Shown one piece after another: positions 1 to 11,740 of a stretch of 64,000 nucleotides of DNA. A program made the translations under genes and the position numbers. How positions within the stretch are numbered: position 1 is the first letter of the stretch; each line of letters begins with the position of its first letter. The stretch comes from Termitomyces sp. T153 (Eukaryota; Basidiomycota; Agaricomycetes; Agaricales; Lyophyllaceae), in NCBI GenBank assembly GCA_018296165.2, contig JACKQL020000163.1, forward strand, positions 1-64,000, read 5' to 3'. A model generated the notes under the pieces. The model had not been told where the DNA came from, did not search any database, and worked only from the letters and a program-made list of their open reading frames with translations.

Positions 1-1601
1 TCTCTAGTTCTATCTGTAGCTTCAGGGAGTCAATAGAAAGAGTGGAAGCAACAGCATAGTGACAGGAGAGACTGTGTTCCCATGTAGGAATTCAGAGGCA
101 TGGGCTAGGAGGTGTGTTTTTAGCAGAGACTTTAGCTAGAGGGGGAGTTTGTATGTCTGGAGAGGGGCTTATTGTTTTGGGCATAGTATCAACAATGGCA
201 ACAGATATATTTGATTCTATGGACAGAGTGGTCAAACAATCAGCACTAGGCAACAGGGGCATACAGGTCATCCATTGCTCTTTTAAAAATCCTCAAACTC
301 TGTAGGAATCTCCTCCAACACATTGGCTACTTCATCAGACTGGATAGCTATAGGTGCATCCAGAGAGGGGACTCCTGTTGCATCCTAGGCTACAAGGAGT
401 TGGATGAGCAGCTCTTCTTGCTCTGATGCCAACAGGTAGAGAACTTCTAGTCCTTGAATGCAGTAGTGGGCAAAGTGACCAAATGCAATAGTGGGCAAAG
501 TGACCAGCCTTTCTACAGTGTCAATATAGCAGGGGAGTAGAGGACTGCTGTCTGGAGGCATTGACATCCATTGGGACTCCTTGGGGCAGGGAGTGCAAGG
601 GAGAAACATGGAATAGAAGGAGAAAAGTTGCACCTGCTTGTGAGGCTGCTAGGGCAGGCAGGGAAGGGGGAGTTTGGGAGGTAAACCCACCATAAAAGAA
701 AGAAAATGTTGAGGGTTGCATCTACCACAGCTCAAATTGCAGTTCCATCAACTGCCACTGCTCATATGCCACCTTGTACCAGGGATTGACCTGCTCATCA
801 TCTGGGCACACTTCTGCCATACTGTCTATGCAATCTATAAGAAAGGGGTGGAGTCCATCATAGAAGGTTAGGCAAAGTTGTAGACCATCCAGATATCCTG
901 CCTATTTGACTAAGGCATAAAAAGAGTTGATGTACTCATCAAGTGACCACTTTCTTTGACCATACTGGGTTCAGAGCTGCAGTTTTGGAGAAGTCAAGGG
1001 GGAAGAACTCAGCTTGGAACTCCTTCTCAAACTCCATTCAGCCAGAGAAACTCTCAACTCCTCCTAGGCATCAAAAGATCTGCAGCACATAAGTTGAGGC
1101 TCAGCTGGCCTTCATGTAGGAGAGAACCCAGGCAATTTTCAAGGTATCCAAAGTGAAGGCTTCACTGCTCAGCTGGATATAGGTGATACAGGACTGGAGG
1201 AAGTGTTCTCCAGCCTTACGATCTCTGTCATAGACATCAGGGAGTGCAGGATAAGGGAGCTTGGAATGGTGAGCTGAAAGGCTTAAGCCAGATGCAGATG
1301 CAAACTGTTCTGCAGCAGCTGGAGCCAAAAAGCCTGAGCTAGGTGCAGACACAAACTGTTCTGCATCTGCTGGGGGCATAGGAGGTGTGGTAGGAGCAAG
1401 GAAAAGACATTCCAAAAGAGCTTGGAAAGAAAGGGATACTGCTTCAGTAGTTTGATGGAGTCCAATGAGTTCAGCCATGTGGGAAGTAAGGAAGGCTTGA
1501 GTAAGTTGAACCTGTGTCTCCAGGGACAGCAAACAACTCCAGGCATTGTCCTGGAGGCTTGAAGTGTCAGGTGGAGGTGCTGGAGGGGTTGGCTGAGTCA
1601 T
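1..1601 (-). pseudogene. Gypsy-1 copy B, gag and start of pol (decayed, cut by window edge)
   Basis: Minus-strand structural polyprotein of a Ty3/Gypsy element. The gag starts at 1601 (MTQPTPPAPP...) and reads openly for 166 residues with a Pro-rich N-terminus and a conserved block (YPALPDVYDRDRKAG) that recurs in copies A and H. Downstream the frame is broken by stops and shifts, but the DNA aligns by eye with 17150-18731 of copy A down to position 1, so the element continues to the left of the window. Gag packages the retroelement RNA in cytoplasmic particles. CpG is almost absent. Confidence is high for family, low for any function. Confidence 0.8.
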
Positions 1602-1718
1602 AGGAGGAGCACAGGGGGCACTAAGACACTGGTGGAGAAGAGACCTTTTGAGAAACCAAGTAGAAGCTCAGGTAATCAAAAAGGGGGCTCCCAGACCAAA
1701 TCTAGAGACTTGTTCTAC

Positions 1719-2177
1719 TATAAGGGCAACCACTGGAGACTGTGGCTCAATCACACAACTGGCAGAAGGAGATCCAAAGTCTATTCAGTATTTATAAGAA
1801 GTTCTAGAGTCTTAGCTACTCACCTGGCAAAGGGAAATTGAAAGAGAACAAGTCTGAGAATCCTCAATGCCAGTGTTCAGAAAATTTACTGGAAGTCACA
1901 TGACCAAGTCACATGCATAACAGATCAACAGATCACATGACCAATCAACCAGTTGGCCAGTCACATGACCCAAGCATGTACATCACAAGGACAACACCTG
2001 TCCAAATTATTGACAGAGAACTAGTGGAGCCTGAGGACTAAAACTGGGACCAATAAATAGGAAAAAGGAAGGAGAATGAAGGGAAACTATAGTAAAGGAG
2101 ATCTGATAAGAACTGGAGAAGGGGAAGGGGAAACAAGTGGGACATCCTCTGACAAATTGGGATGTCCCCTAACATCC
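1719..2177 (-). repeat. 5' LTR of Gypsy-1 copy B (LTR1 family)
   Basis: It lies just upstream of the copy B gag. On the minus strand it should start near TGATGTCAGGGG and end CTTACA; the terminal G is mutated here (plus strand reads tataaggg at 1719). Its interior matches 4870-4995 and 37640-37842. It holds three TCACATGAC-type motifs between 1890 and 1985. Edges are good to a few bases. Confidence 0.75.
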
Positions 2178-2229
2178 AGTCTGCTAACTTGCATCAGTAG
2201 GATCAGAGTGGGAGAAAACAGAGAGACCT

Positions 2230-2662
2230 ATGCATTATACCTCACCACCCTGAGGCCACCTTAGTAGCCAGCCACTCCTCTTGTCTCCTCTCAGCCTTTG
2301 CAACTGCCTGGGTCATCCCAGCCTTAAGAGCTCTGCACTGTTTCTCTGCCTCCTGCTCTGCCCATGCCTCCAGCTGCTCCATGCACCTCCATAGCCCCTG
2401 GATCTCCACCAAATGCTTGGCAACCACCTGTGTAGTAACTTCTTGCTCCCACTATGCTGTGTCCCTATTTCTCTGCACTGTGTCCCTATTTCTCTGCACT
2501 GTGTTCCTATTCCTCTACACTGTGTCTCAATCCCTCTGCATTGCATCTCACTTCTCTCCAACCCTCCAGACAACCTCCTCACAGGTCACCAGCAACCTCT
2601 GCAACCCTTCACCTGACAACATAGAAGGGTCTTCCTGCCTTGAGGGTCTCAACACTGAAGGA
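2230..2662 (+). other. 3' internal end of an LTR3-family Gypsy element, with antisense coiled-coil frame
   Basis: This DNA sits directly before the degenerate LTR3 at 2663. It ends with the family's polypurine context (aacactgaagga), which is seen again as acactgaaggggggg next to the minus-oriented LTR3 at 35566. On the minus strand it reads a charged, heptad-like coiled coil with repeated RDTVQRN units, then Ala/Glu/Gln-rich sequence. The same kind of coiled coil occurs at 45403-46092. Whether the antisense frame is ever expressed is unknown. Confidence 0.5.
2456..2560. repeat. 21-bp tandem repeat, about five units
   Basis: Successive units begin ctgtgtccctatttctctgc, with single-base variants in later units. 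The 21-bp period equals seven codons, so on the minus strand it encodes a repeated heptad (RDTVQRN), which keeps a coiled-coil register. Confidence 0.8.
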
Positions 2663-3590
2663 TGCCACAATCCACTCCCAGACCTCTGTACCCCTCCCCC
2701 TCCAACCCTGCCTCTCTGGAGTACCCACCCATGCCCCCTTGACCTACTCCAACCTTTGCCCACTCATGGTGCCCACTCTGGCTAACTCTGACACTTCTCC
2801 AGCAAACTCCAACAACTCCCTGGCAAACCCCAACACATTTCCTGCAGGCCCCATCATTTCCCCTTCTCCTTCCAAGCCCCTGGGCCCCTCTAACATCTCT
2901 TCTGATCCAGGCACATGTTACTGATTTGCTCCCACAACCCCTATGACCACTCTGGAACTCTGCAACAACCATGGGGCAGACTGCATTCCTATCAGTTCCC
3001 ATTAGAATATCACTGCAGCCCACCATCTGATCAGAACCAACACCCATCAACCCCATGCAGCTCTGACAAGCCCTGCCATCACACTCTCAGTCTCTGGAGG
3101 AGGTCCAGTAGTTAGTATATAAGTCATAGAGTAGCCTCCATTACTTTAGTCTTGATATTGCATTACCTGAAGTTACTTGTTTCTTGTTACATTTCATCTC
3201 TGTTTCTGTCTTTAGTCTCATGTCTTGTCAATCTATCTCTTTCTCATCTCTGTCTTGTCTTGACTCCATCTTGTCTTGCCTATCTCTGTTTCCTTTATTG
3301 TTCCTAAGTTCCTTTCAATTCTAATGCTATTACAAACTCTGCACCTATATTTATGACCCTCAAGTAGTCATAACTAACCCCAGACCTCACCCTATACTTG
3401 GCCTTGGAACCCATCAACATCAATTGATTCTCCATCAAACTCTGGCCCCAATCCCATCACTTGTGTAGCCTCTGCTTGCCCCACAGTCTGTATATTTGCC
3501 CCCACACTTGTGCCTGAGCCTTCTCCAAGCCTGACCCTTATTTTTCCTGGTCTTAGACTTCCTCAGACCACTCTGGTGTGCCTTGGGCCC
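2663..3590 (+). repeat. Degenerate LTR3 (3' LTR of a Gypsy element)
   Basis: It starts TGCCACAATCC where the CpG-intact relative at 63129 starts TGTCACGACCC. It then follows that LTR along its length, including the TATA region (gtatataagtcatagagt, about 3114) and the pyrimidine-rich stretch after it. Nearly every CG of the intact copy is TG or CA here. The right edge is approximate because the intact copy leaves the window. Confidence 0.75.
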
Positions 3591-4003
3591 TAACTGGGTA
3601 GCAACAGATGGCTCTAGTACAACCCTTGGGGATCTTCACACCCACATTGGAGTTGAATGTGCTCCAGTCCTCTTGCAACTACCCCTCTGTGCCTTGGCCT
3701 TCATTGGAAGGCAACAGGTGGCTCTAGTACACTCTTGAGAATGATTCCACACCCCCACTGGTTATTGACCCATACATATTGGCAACTCTTTTTGGACACC
3801 CTCATGGCTTTCTCTTTCTGCTCCCTCCCCACCCTCAACACTTTATCCTCCTACCACTCCTCTGAACACCTTCTGGATTAGTTCCTTTGAATCTCTACTC
3901 CCTTGCACCTCCCACTCTGAAACTTTCCTTTGGAGGCCACAGAGCAGCATTCTATGATCACTTTTCAGGCATTTTGAGGGCTCAATGCTTAAGGAGGGAG
4001 TAT
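3591..4003 (+). other. Unrecognised DNA before LTR2; probably 3' internal end of a Gypsy element
   Basis: No domain is recognised. A purine run (aaggagggag, 3991-4000) lies immediately before the LTR2 start at 4004, as a polypurine tract would. Pyrimidine-rich and CpG-poor. Confidence 0.4.
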
Positions 4004-4600
4004 TGTCAAGACCCATACCATTTCCCCCTTCCCTTCACCATTATTCAACCTCAGATTCTAAAGAGTCCCTCTCTGGATCTCAGTCACACCTGCAGATCTC
4101 AGCTGCAGTCCTGCTTCAGCCACATTCAGATTTTACTCACCTCTAGGACCCCTTTTCCTGTTCCAAATCATTTCCATAGGCCCAAATCTACTTTACACAG
4201 GTTTCAGATCACTTCTACCTGTCCCAGATTACTTCCACCTGTCTCAGATCACTTCCAGAATTGCTTCCTCTATTCCAGATCACTTCCTCATGACTTGTAT
4301 CACTTCCTGCTATGACTTAAATCACTTCTACCTGACTCAAAGTACTTCCACCTGACTTAGATCACTTCCACTTGACTTAGATCACTTCCAGCTTCCCCTT
4401 TTAGTAGTGTCCTACAGCTATATAAGGTCTCCTAGTTTGTAGCTACACTTGAGTCTTGAGATTATCTATTGTGTTTGCTTTTTACTTGTGTTCATCCTCC
4501 TGTCTCTTTCTCTTCAATCTATCAGATTTCAGGCTTATTTTTCCCAGTTCTCTTATTTCTCAACCCAACCACATACTTTATGGCTATCAAGTCTGCCAAG
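4004..4600 (+). repeat. LTR2 copy, 3' end missing
   Basis: It starts TGTCAAGACCCATACC and matches the reverse of the complete solo LTR at 59220-59865, including direct repeats of the type gatcacttccacctg and the TATA-like ctatataagg near 4419. It stops about 40 bp short of the LTR end, where LTR1 sequence begins (about 4600). Confidence 0.75.
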
Positions 4601-4995
4601 GTGGTTCTTTTGTTCTGTAGGAGCTCTCCAAGGATCAAGGTATCCTGACAATGCTGACCCAACAACAGAAATCCATTGTAGATGGCCTTAATCTTTGTAC
4701 TCATAGCACATGACCCCATGCAAATATACCAAAGGATAGCCCTTGGTTGGGAGTATCTGTAACTCAAAGATGGGACATCTGCAATGAGAAGCAGGCTTGG
4801 AATATAGGAAAAAATTTAGGGGTCTGGTAAGAGGCAGTGTGAAAAGGGCAGCACTTGTCTGAATTATGGACAGAGAACTGGTGCAGCCTGAGGGCTAAAA
4901 CTGGGACCAGCAGATAGGGAAAGCAAAGGATAATGAAGGAAAACCATAAGGAGGGAGAAGGGGATGGAGGGAGAAAGAGACATCCCCTGACATCA
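4601..4995 (-). repeat. 3' LTR of Gypsy-1 copy A, truncated
   Basis: Begins on the minus strand at 4995 with TGATGTCAGGGGATGTC, after a polypurine tract (gctagagtagggg). Its middle (4680-4810) aligns with 19110-19260 of the 5' LTR of the same element. About 120 bp of the far end is missing at the junction with LTR2. Confidence 0.7.
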
Positions 4996-5039
4996 CCCCT
5001 ACTCTAGCATGTGGTGTCTTGATGTACTGAGTAGAAAAA

Positions 5040-7968
5040 GTTGCAGATTGCCTAGTGCCTTGAATTGATTTTGGTGCACTAGGGTGCCTGTGGTAGAAGT
5101 CCCAAATCATGATTGGTGCACATACATTGGCCTGTGGTTCCCAAGAGATGTCCTCAATGCCATATCCTTTTCATTCCACCTTAAACTTTCCCAGAATATC
5201 CTGCTATCCAAAATTTCCTCTACCTCATACTCTTCCTCCTCATTAACTAGGACTAGTGGTGGGGGTGACTTAGGGTGGTTATGTGCTCATTGTACAACTT
5301 AACACAAAGTTCAGGGCTTACTATCCCTTGTACACACAATAGATTGCATGGTAATAGGTTTTTAAAGTGTTGTTGAATAGATTGGGTTCTAAGTTTTTAT
5401 AATGGCCAAAGGCTCTTAACAATAAGAACCACTGTGTAAAACACTAATGATTCTGAAGTAACAAATGAGGCTTAAGGAATCCACACACTGGGGACCTAGA
5501 GCCTATCACACCAAAACTTAAGCTTTCAATCCTTCTTCCCAATTCTATTTATATTCCTCCTTTCACACATGGACCACTGTCATCATCCATGATGCTGGTC
5601 ATGTGTATTTTCCCATTTGTTGGGACTCTTTTCCATGGCATTTCTCTGTAGTTCCTGGTCTCCAGACATTCCTCCATGCTTCCCTGGTGGCCAGCAATCC
5701 TTCTCCTCATTATTCATCAAGTTCCCCCTCCTTAACAATGTATTTTTCCCATGTTTAGCCCTCTTTCTCTTATTCCTGGCATTCTTCTGTGATTGGAATA
5801 TTTGGCAATCTTAGCAATCTTGGTCTTCTTGTATTTTAGCCATATCTTTGTCAGCTTTGTATCTCCAGCTCTGCTTGGCTCTGTAATGACATCACAATCT
5901 TTGTTCTGTGCTGTTCCTTAGTTGTTCTCCACCATGCTTGATGCTGGGCTCCTTTCTTCACCACTCTGCACCTTGACCATGTGCTCTTCCAGCTTCCCTG
6001 CCTTTTCTTTTAGCTTAGTAAGCTTTCTGTTCCCTTTTCAAACAGATTCTGGGCTTTCTGACCACACTTTCTGTAGTTTTCATGTATTTGGTGTATTTAA
6101 CTTTAATACACCTTTTTGCTCATCATATCAGTGGTAGCCTGGGATCAGATCTTCTAGAGCTGGGCACAGCTTAACAACATTGAAGAGTCAATGCAGTTGG
6201 CATAGGCCTGCTGGGAGTTTAAGCTGGTATGCTAAATGCCCTACCTACTTCTCCATCATGAAGGGGCCAAAGGGACAATGTGACAGCTTCTGCAATGGCC
6301 TTGTTGTCTTTATGTCTGAGCTATCCAGGTACACACAGTCTTCTAGCTTGTATACAGGGCCTGGTGCCCACTGGCAATTGTAGTACCATGCCATGTCATC
6401 CTTGACCTTCACCAATGCTGCCTTTGCCTCCTCCTGCACCCTCTTCATCCTGTCCACAAACTTCTTGACTGAGTTGTTTTCTGAGGGATGTTGCCAGGGT
6501 TCAAATCCCATGTGGGGAGTGCCTGCTGATGTCCAGGAAGAATGGAGTCATCTGCATGGAAGAGTGAACATGGTTGCTGTACTGGAACTCAGCATCAGGC
6601 AGAAGTTTGTCCCAATCATCCTGCCTCTCATTACAAGACAGGCAGAGATACACACATCTTTCCATCTGCCCATCTGACTGAGCATGATAGGCCATGCAGT
6701 GGGTGATACACCTCCTGAGTTAGCTCTGCCACCAACTGGGAGCCTCAGACCAAGACATATCCATCAGACATACCATGGACCTTCCAAACATTCTTTCAAT
6801 ACAGGCTAGCCACTCCCAGGGCAGAGCATGTGGTGTGTATAGGGATAAGCTGGACTTGTTTTCCATAGAGGTCCACCACTACCATTACAGCACTTTACCC
6901 ATGAGCATCAAGGAGTTTGACAATGAAATTCACCAACACAATACTCCAGCAAGCAGCTGGAATAGGAAGAGGGTGGAGCTGACCCATGGGTGACTGGCAG
7001 CAAGGCTTGGTGCAGAGACAGAGATCATATGTGCTGGTGTAGGTGCCTACATATTGGGACATCTGCAGCCACTAATACTTCCAGGACACCAGCTCCAGCA
7101 TCTTCCACCTTCCAGGATGTCTAGCTACATGAGAGTTATGGTGTTTCTTTACAATGCATTAGCAGACTTCGAGAAATGTTAGGCATGTAGATGCATCCTC
7201 AGAAGGTCAGAAGCCCATCCTGAAGACCCCACTCATCCATATGCACAGACTTAACTCCACTTGCCCATTGGGCTCAAAGGGTCTATGCCACCTGGGCAAC
7301 TGCATCCTCTTGTGCACTCTCTCAATTTCCCCTCCAAATGTCCTTGAACATGTTCACCTCATCCTCTTGGACAACAATCCCTTCTAGAACATGAATAGCA
7401 TAGAGCTTGAGCTTGAGGAGGATGATGTTGTCATTATCCTCTGCTCCAGTGCCATAGTCAGCCTGCCTAGACAATGCATCTGGCTTGCCCATGCTCTGTC
7501 CAGGTTTGCGATGCAGTGAGAAGTCAAAGTTGGCAAGATACAGGGACCACCAAGCCTAATGTTGATTCAGCTTCTCAGCCATACAGAAGTACTCAAGGTT
7601 TTTGTAGTCTGTCCAAACTTCAAACTTATGCCATGCAACCTCAAAGCAATGCTGCCATTTGTCAAAGGACCAAATAATGGCAAGCCTCTCCTTGTCATGG
7701 ATCTCATATATCCATTCTACTGCATCAAGGCTTTTGGAGTACAATGCTACCAGATCCCACTTTCCATCCTCCTTTGACTGCTAGAAAAGGACTGCTTCCA
7801 TGGCAAAGTCAGAGCTATCAGCTTCAACATGGAAGGGAGAGTCATCATCTGGAAATAGGAGGATGAGTTTTGAGGTAACAGCTTGCTTGAGGGTGCTAAA
7901 GGCAGCTTGTTGCAAGGACTCCCACTGCCATGCTGTGTTCTTGATAGTGAGGTCAAAGAGAGGATGTG
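5040..7968 (-). pseudogene. Gypsy-1 copy A RNase H, integrase and chromodomain (decayed)
   Basis: C-terminal half of pol, continuing the RT at 15549 across the Copia-1 insertion. In order on the minus strand: RNase H (YSKSLDAVEWIYEIHDKERL, about 7740; WTDYKNLEYF; GKPDALS-type end), a zinc-binding and integrase region with frameshifts, then HAQSDGQMERCV (about 6680, usual family form HPQSDGQTE), the GPY/F-type segment (LSHCPFGPFMMEK, about 6250) and a chromodomain tail ending FYHRHPSAPKSI (about 5090). The integrase would insert cDNA and the chromodomain would target chromatin. Many stops; not functional. Confidence 0.75.
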
Positions 7969-7973
7969 CATGG

Positions 7974-8256
7974 TGTTGAGAATAACAGTTGAGTACTTCC
8001 TAATTTGGTTATCATATGTTTTCTGTTTATTGTTACATGTCACACCTCAGTGTTTCCTAACCACTGAGGTGTAGGTCAATTCTTTATATCACACTTAGTA
8101 TATTACTGATTACCTGTAGTCCCTCTATTCACTACAGGTAGAAATATCTAATAAATTACAGTGTTTCCTAACCACTGAGGTTCCCTCTATTCACTACAGG
8201 TTCCCTCTATTCACTACAGTCATCTGAGACCCCCCCAAACTGGTCCTACCTCAACA
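7974..8256 (+). repeat. 5' LTR of Copia-1
   Basis: 283 bp, TGTTGAGAATAAC to CCTCAACA. It contains an internal repeated phrase (ccctctattcactacag) and aligns along its length with the 277-bp 3' LTR. Confidence 0.9.
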
Positions 8257-8271
8257 GGCTATGGGCCTTGA
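8257..8271 (+). other. Copia-1 primer-binding site, half-tRNA(iMet) type
   Basis: The bases right after the LTR are ggctatgggccttga. From memory, Drosophila copia uses an internal fragment of initiator-methionine tRNA with site GGTTATGGGCCC. This matches with one or two transitions, and Copia-2 has the exact form. Confidence 0.6.
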
Positions 8272-8286
8272 CATTACCTACAATAT

Positions 8287-9130
8287 TTGTCAACAAAGTT
8301 GACAGTTCCAAAGTCTGCAGCTAATGGATCAAACTGGCCTATATACCAGGAACATGTTACCAATGCCATAACATCAAATAAACTTTGGAGACACCTCATG
8401 GGTACCACAAATAAACCAGTTGCACTCATCAAGCATGAGAGATTCTTCTATCATGATAATAGGTCCTTGGCTCTATTGACTGATGATCAAATTGACAAGA
8501 TTGAGGATGCAATGGAAGAGTGGTTGCAAAAAGAGGCACAGGTTGATGAGATCATCTACAGCATGGTGAATCAGTCTACCTTTCACCAAGTCAAGGGTGA
8601 ACCCACCACTGCTGCTATCTGGAAGAAGCTCACATTAATCCATGGCAGCAAAGGAGCTGTGTACAAGACTGACCTTCTTGCTTAACTGCAGAACACCCAC
8701 TTTGTCAAAAATAGTGAAATTGACATGTGTATATACCTCACTAATATGGTCATGATTAAAGAACATCTTGCTGAAATTGGTTGTCCTTTGTCTTATGCAT
8801 TGTTTGCCAGCTACATCCTCATATCACTGTCCCTTGCCCCTACATATAAATCTCTGTTCACTCCCCTTACTACATCCATATGCATCTCTGGTAAATCAGT
8901 CTCAAGTGAGGATCTCATCAGGCACCTCAACAAGGAAGCAAATAGCACCACTATCAAATCATACATCAATTGCCAACACAAAGCAATGATTGTGGTGATA
9001 CAATGTTGTCACACCATTGGGAACATAATAAACACCAGAAGTCAAAACAAACATTTATTAAGGCTGAAAACTGTAAGCCTCCTGGTAAAACAAGTCCCAG
9101 CAACATTATCCCTTTAAATACACCAGAAGA
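8287..9130 (+). pseudogene. Copia-1 gag, N-terminal part (decayed)
   Basis: Copia-type gag (UBN2-like). Reads STKLTVPKSAANGSNWPIY from 8290, then LWRHLMGT, EEWLQKEAQVDEIIYSM, AAIWKKLTLIHGSKGA and, after a TAA at 8683, LQNTHFVKNSE and LAEIGCPLSYA. The expected start codon reads TTG at 8287, so initiation is also lost. The same gag family is seen on the minus strand at 20990-21465. CpG-poor. Confidence 0.75.
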
Positions 9131-9149
9131 AAGACAGAACAGGATAGGA

Positions 9150-9960
9150 CAAGGACTATACTAGACTATACACTCAATAATAGTCCGATCACTGTGATGG
9201 GAGGGGAAGCATGGGACTGGCAAAAGCACCTGAGTGGCATCAATTCTGGCAAGATCTAGATCTGATCTAAGAATAACCAGATTGGAATGTTGACTGAAAG
9301 GAGGTAAAGGGGGAATGAATGAGAAAGAATGGAATGAAGGGAAGGGAAAGGAAGATGAATGAATGAATGAATGAGAAAGAATGGAATGAAGGGAAGGGAA
9401 AGGAAGATGAATGGAAGAATATGAAATGAATGGAATGAAGGGAAGGGAAAGGAAGATGAAGGGAAGAACCTGAATGGAAAAGAACCTGAAAGGGGAAGAA
9501 TATGAAAGGAATAAAGGAAGATGAATAGAATGAATGGGAGGGGACAGATGAATGGAAGAACCTGAATGGGAAAGGACCTGAATGGAGAAGAATATGAAAG
9601 GAATAAAGGAAGATGAATGGAATGAATGGGAGGGGACAGATGAATGGAAGAACCTGAATGGGAAAGGACCTAAATGGGGAAGAATATGAATGGAAGAAAT
9701 ACAAAGGAGGGAGAGATAAATGGGGCAAATGGAAGCTAAGAATGCAAAGGAGGAATGATGGAACCAGGAACTGGCCTGTGGCACTGAAACAGGCATGCCA
9801 AAAGGGGGAATTAGAATAACAGTTATGAATAAGGGGCTGGAAAGTATGGAACCAAAAGTCACATGTAGGGGGTGGTCTGTGCACTGTAGAAAGAGGTATA
9901 AATAGCCCAAGTAGAGTAGCAAATGGACAGGCAATTAATAGGCAAAGGCTCAGTGGTTCC
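9150..9960. other. GA-rich insertion inside Copia-1 gag
   Basis: Interrupts the gag between the N-terminal domain and the zinc-knuckle region at 10228. Consists largely of purine-rich minisatellite (gaatga, gggaagg motifs). I could not define clean ends or a target duplication. A long minus-strand open frame over it is an artefact of the repeat. Confidence 0.5.
9466..9690. repeat. 92-bp tandem repeat
   Basis: The phrase gaacctgaatgg recurs at 9466, 9558 and 9650, a 92-bp period with about 2.4 units. A related shorter repeat (about 52 bp, aagaatggaatgaaggga) lies just to the left at about 9326-9455. Confidence 0.85.
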
Positions 9961-9999
9961 CAGGGAGTGAATCACTTAGGCTGGAGTTTGTTGAGACCC

Positions 10000-10800
10000 C
10001 TCTGCATTCAGAATAGAAATATTTTGGAAGTAAACCCCTTCAACTTCAAGCATTTATCAAGACATCAGTGTGGAATTGGAGTAGACTGCCTGAGTCTTCA
10101 AGAAAGCCCCAGAACTATCAGTATTACTCTAATCCAGTACTACAGTGGGACATGCAAAAGCTTGCTTGTGGTGATCCTAAGGATCCAAAGGGGAAAGGAA
10201 AGTCTAAGTCTAAAGACAAAGATAAGTGACACTGCAACAACTGCAACAAGGACAGACACACCAAGGAGAAATCCTTTGAAGAAGGCAATGACATGGCTGG
10301 CAAAGTGCCCACTGGTGGCTTAAAAAGCACAAAGGGAAGGGCAAAGATAAGGCAGATAAAAGCAAGTCAGCAAATGCTGCTGAAACTGAATGGAAGGAAG
10401 AAAAGTATGCCTTCCTCACCTCCCCTGCTATCAATGCCCCAACAATAACACCAACAAGAATGTCACACTTACTGTCACATCCAGACATAGCCTTGAAGCC
10501 CACACTGCATCTCCATCTGCCAGCATCATCATTGACTGTGGCACCAGCAGCCATTTTTTGCCATCTTACTAAAGATTCATAAATTATCAGGAAATTCACC
10601 CTGAACCAGTTGATGTAGCCAATGGAGACACCTTTAGTACTCTTGGCAGAGGAGATATGTGAATCTGCCTACCCATGAAAGAAGGAGAAAAGTTAGTTCC
10701 CATTCTCCTTAAGAGAGTTTATTATACACCTACTATGGCTTTCACACTGGTGTCCATATTGTGTCCTGATTGCACCAGTTGCTCTCTCCTCATCTAGGAT
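10000..10800 (+). pseudogene. Copia-1 gag C-terminus and protease (decayed)
   Basis: A zinc knuckle reads CNNCNKDRHTKEKS at about 10230; the last Cys of CX2CX4HX4C is Ser. It follows a Lys-rich tract (KGKGKSKSKDKDK) and a stop. The aspartic protease active site reads IIDCGTSSHF at about 10530, where DSG is expected, so the catalytic loop is altered (Ser to Cys). A TAA follows at once. It would have matured the polyprotein. Confidence 0.7.
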
Positions 10801-10899
10801 GGAATGTTCATCATTAGGAGTCCAAAGCTGCAATGTCAGGTCATTGGTCATCTCCCTGCAATCCAGGGATTATATTGTGCTGATGGATCAACTGTCATC

Positions 10900-11740
10900 T
10901 CCCAAAGTCACATCACAAGTGTTGTATCAAAATCTATCTCAATCAGTGAGCTCCACCATCAAATGGGGCATATTAATCACAGCAACTTATATCCACCTCA
11001 GAATGATCACAGGCATCAAGCTTGACATGTTGTCAAAACCCAAAATTTGTGAGTCATGCATCAAAGGCAAAGTGCAACATTAATCTTTTCCAAAGAAGAG
11101 TGAAACAGTGTACACACACTATAGGGCAAAGATTGTTGGGGACCTGTGGGGTCCAGCTCAGGTACACTCCATTGGAGGAAGTCTGGATTTATATACAAAT
11201 GTCAATTTATACACTTGCAAGGAATCAATCATATTCCTACCTCAAAAGTCAGACACCTTCAAAGAATACTGCAATTATGAGGCATGGGTCAAAGTCCACA
11301 GAAATGCAGCTATGAAAGTATATGGCAGTGATTGTAGTGGTGAGTTTATGAGTGTGCAAATAAAGACTCACCAAGACATTGCTGGGACAACATGTGATTC
11401 ACAGTCCATGACTCTCCACAATCAAACAGTGTTGCTGGACATGCTAACCACACCATTGTTGAGGGTGTTGCACAATGATGATAGCTGCAGGCCTCCCTAA
11501 ATTCCTCTAGGCAGAGGCTAAACACCACATGGTGTGGCTGCATAACTGCACACCAACAAGCTTGCTTCCTGGTAATACTATGCTATATCAAATAGCCACA
11601 GAACAAAAGCCTGATCTATCTAGAGTCTGTGAGTGGGAAAAAGCATTTACATCAAGTTGCAGAGGGCCAGAAAACTCAAATCTAAAGTTGAGGAAGCAAA
11701 AGTAGTTGGAATTGACAATCAGTAAAAAGGGTACAGGATC
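10900..11740 (+). pseudogene. Copia-1 integrase (decayed)
   Basis: Zinc-binding start LHHQMGHINHSNL (HX4H) at about 10950 and CESCIKGK (CX2C) at about 11050. The catalytic core has DLWGP at about 11140 and GSDCSGEF at about 11330, where copia integrases usually read SDNGGEF. The third acidic residue region is degraded. Multiple stops and shifts. Confidence 0.7.

Noticed and set aside
9161..9934. 257-codon open frame on the minus strand, Ser/Phe/His-rich
   Set aside because: It is the reverse of a GA-rich minisatellite, which is stop-free in several frames by composition.
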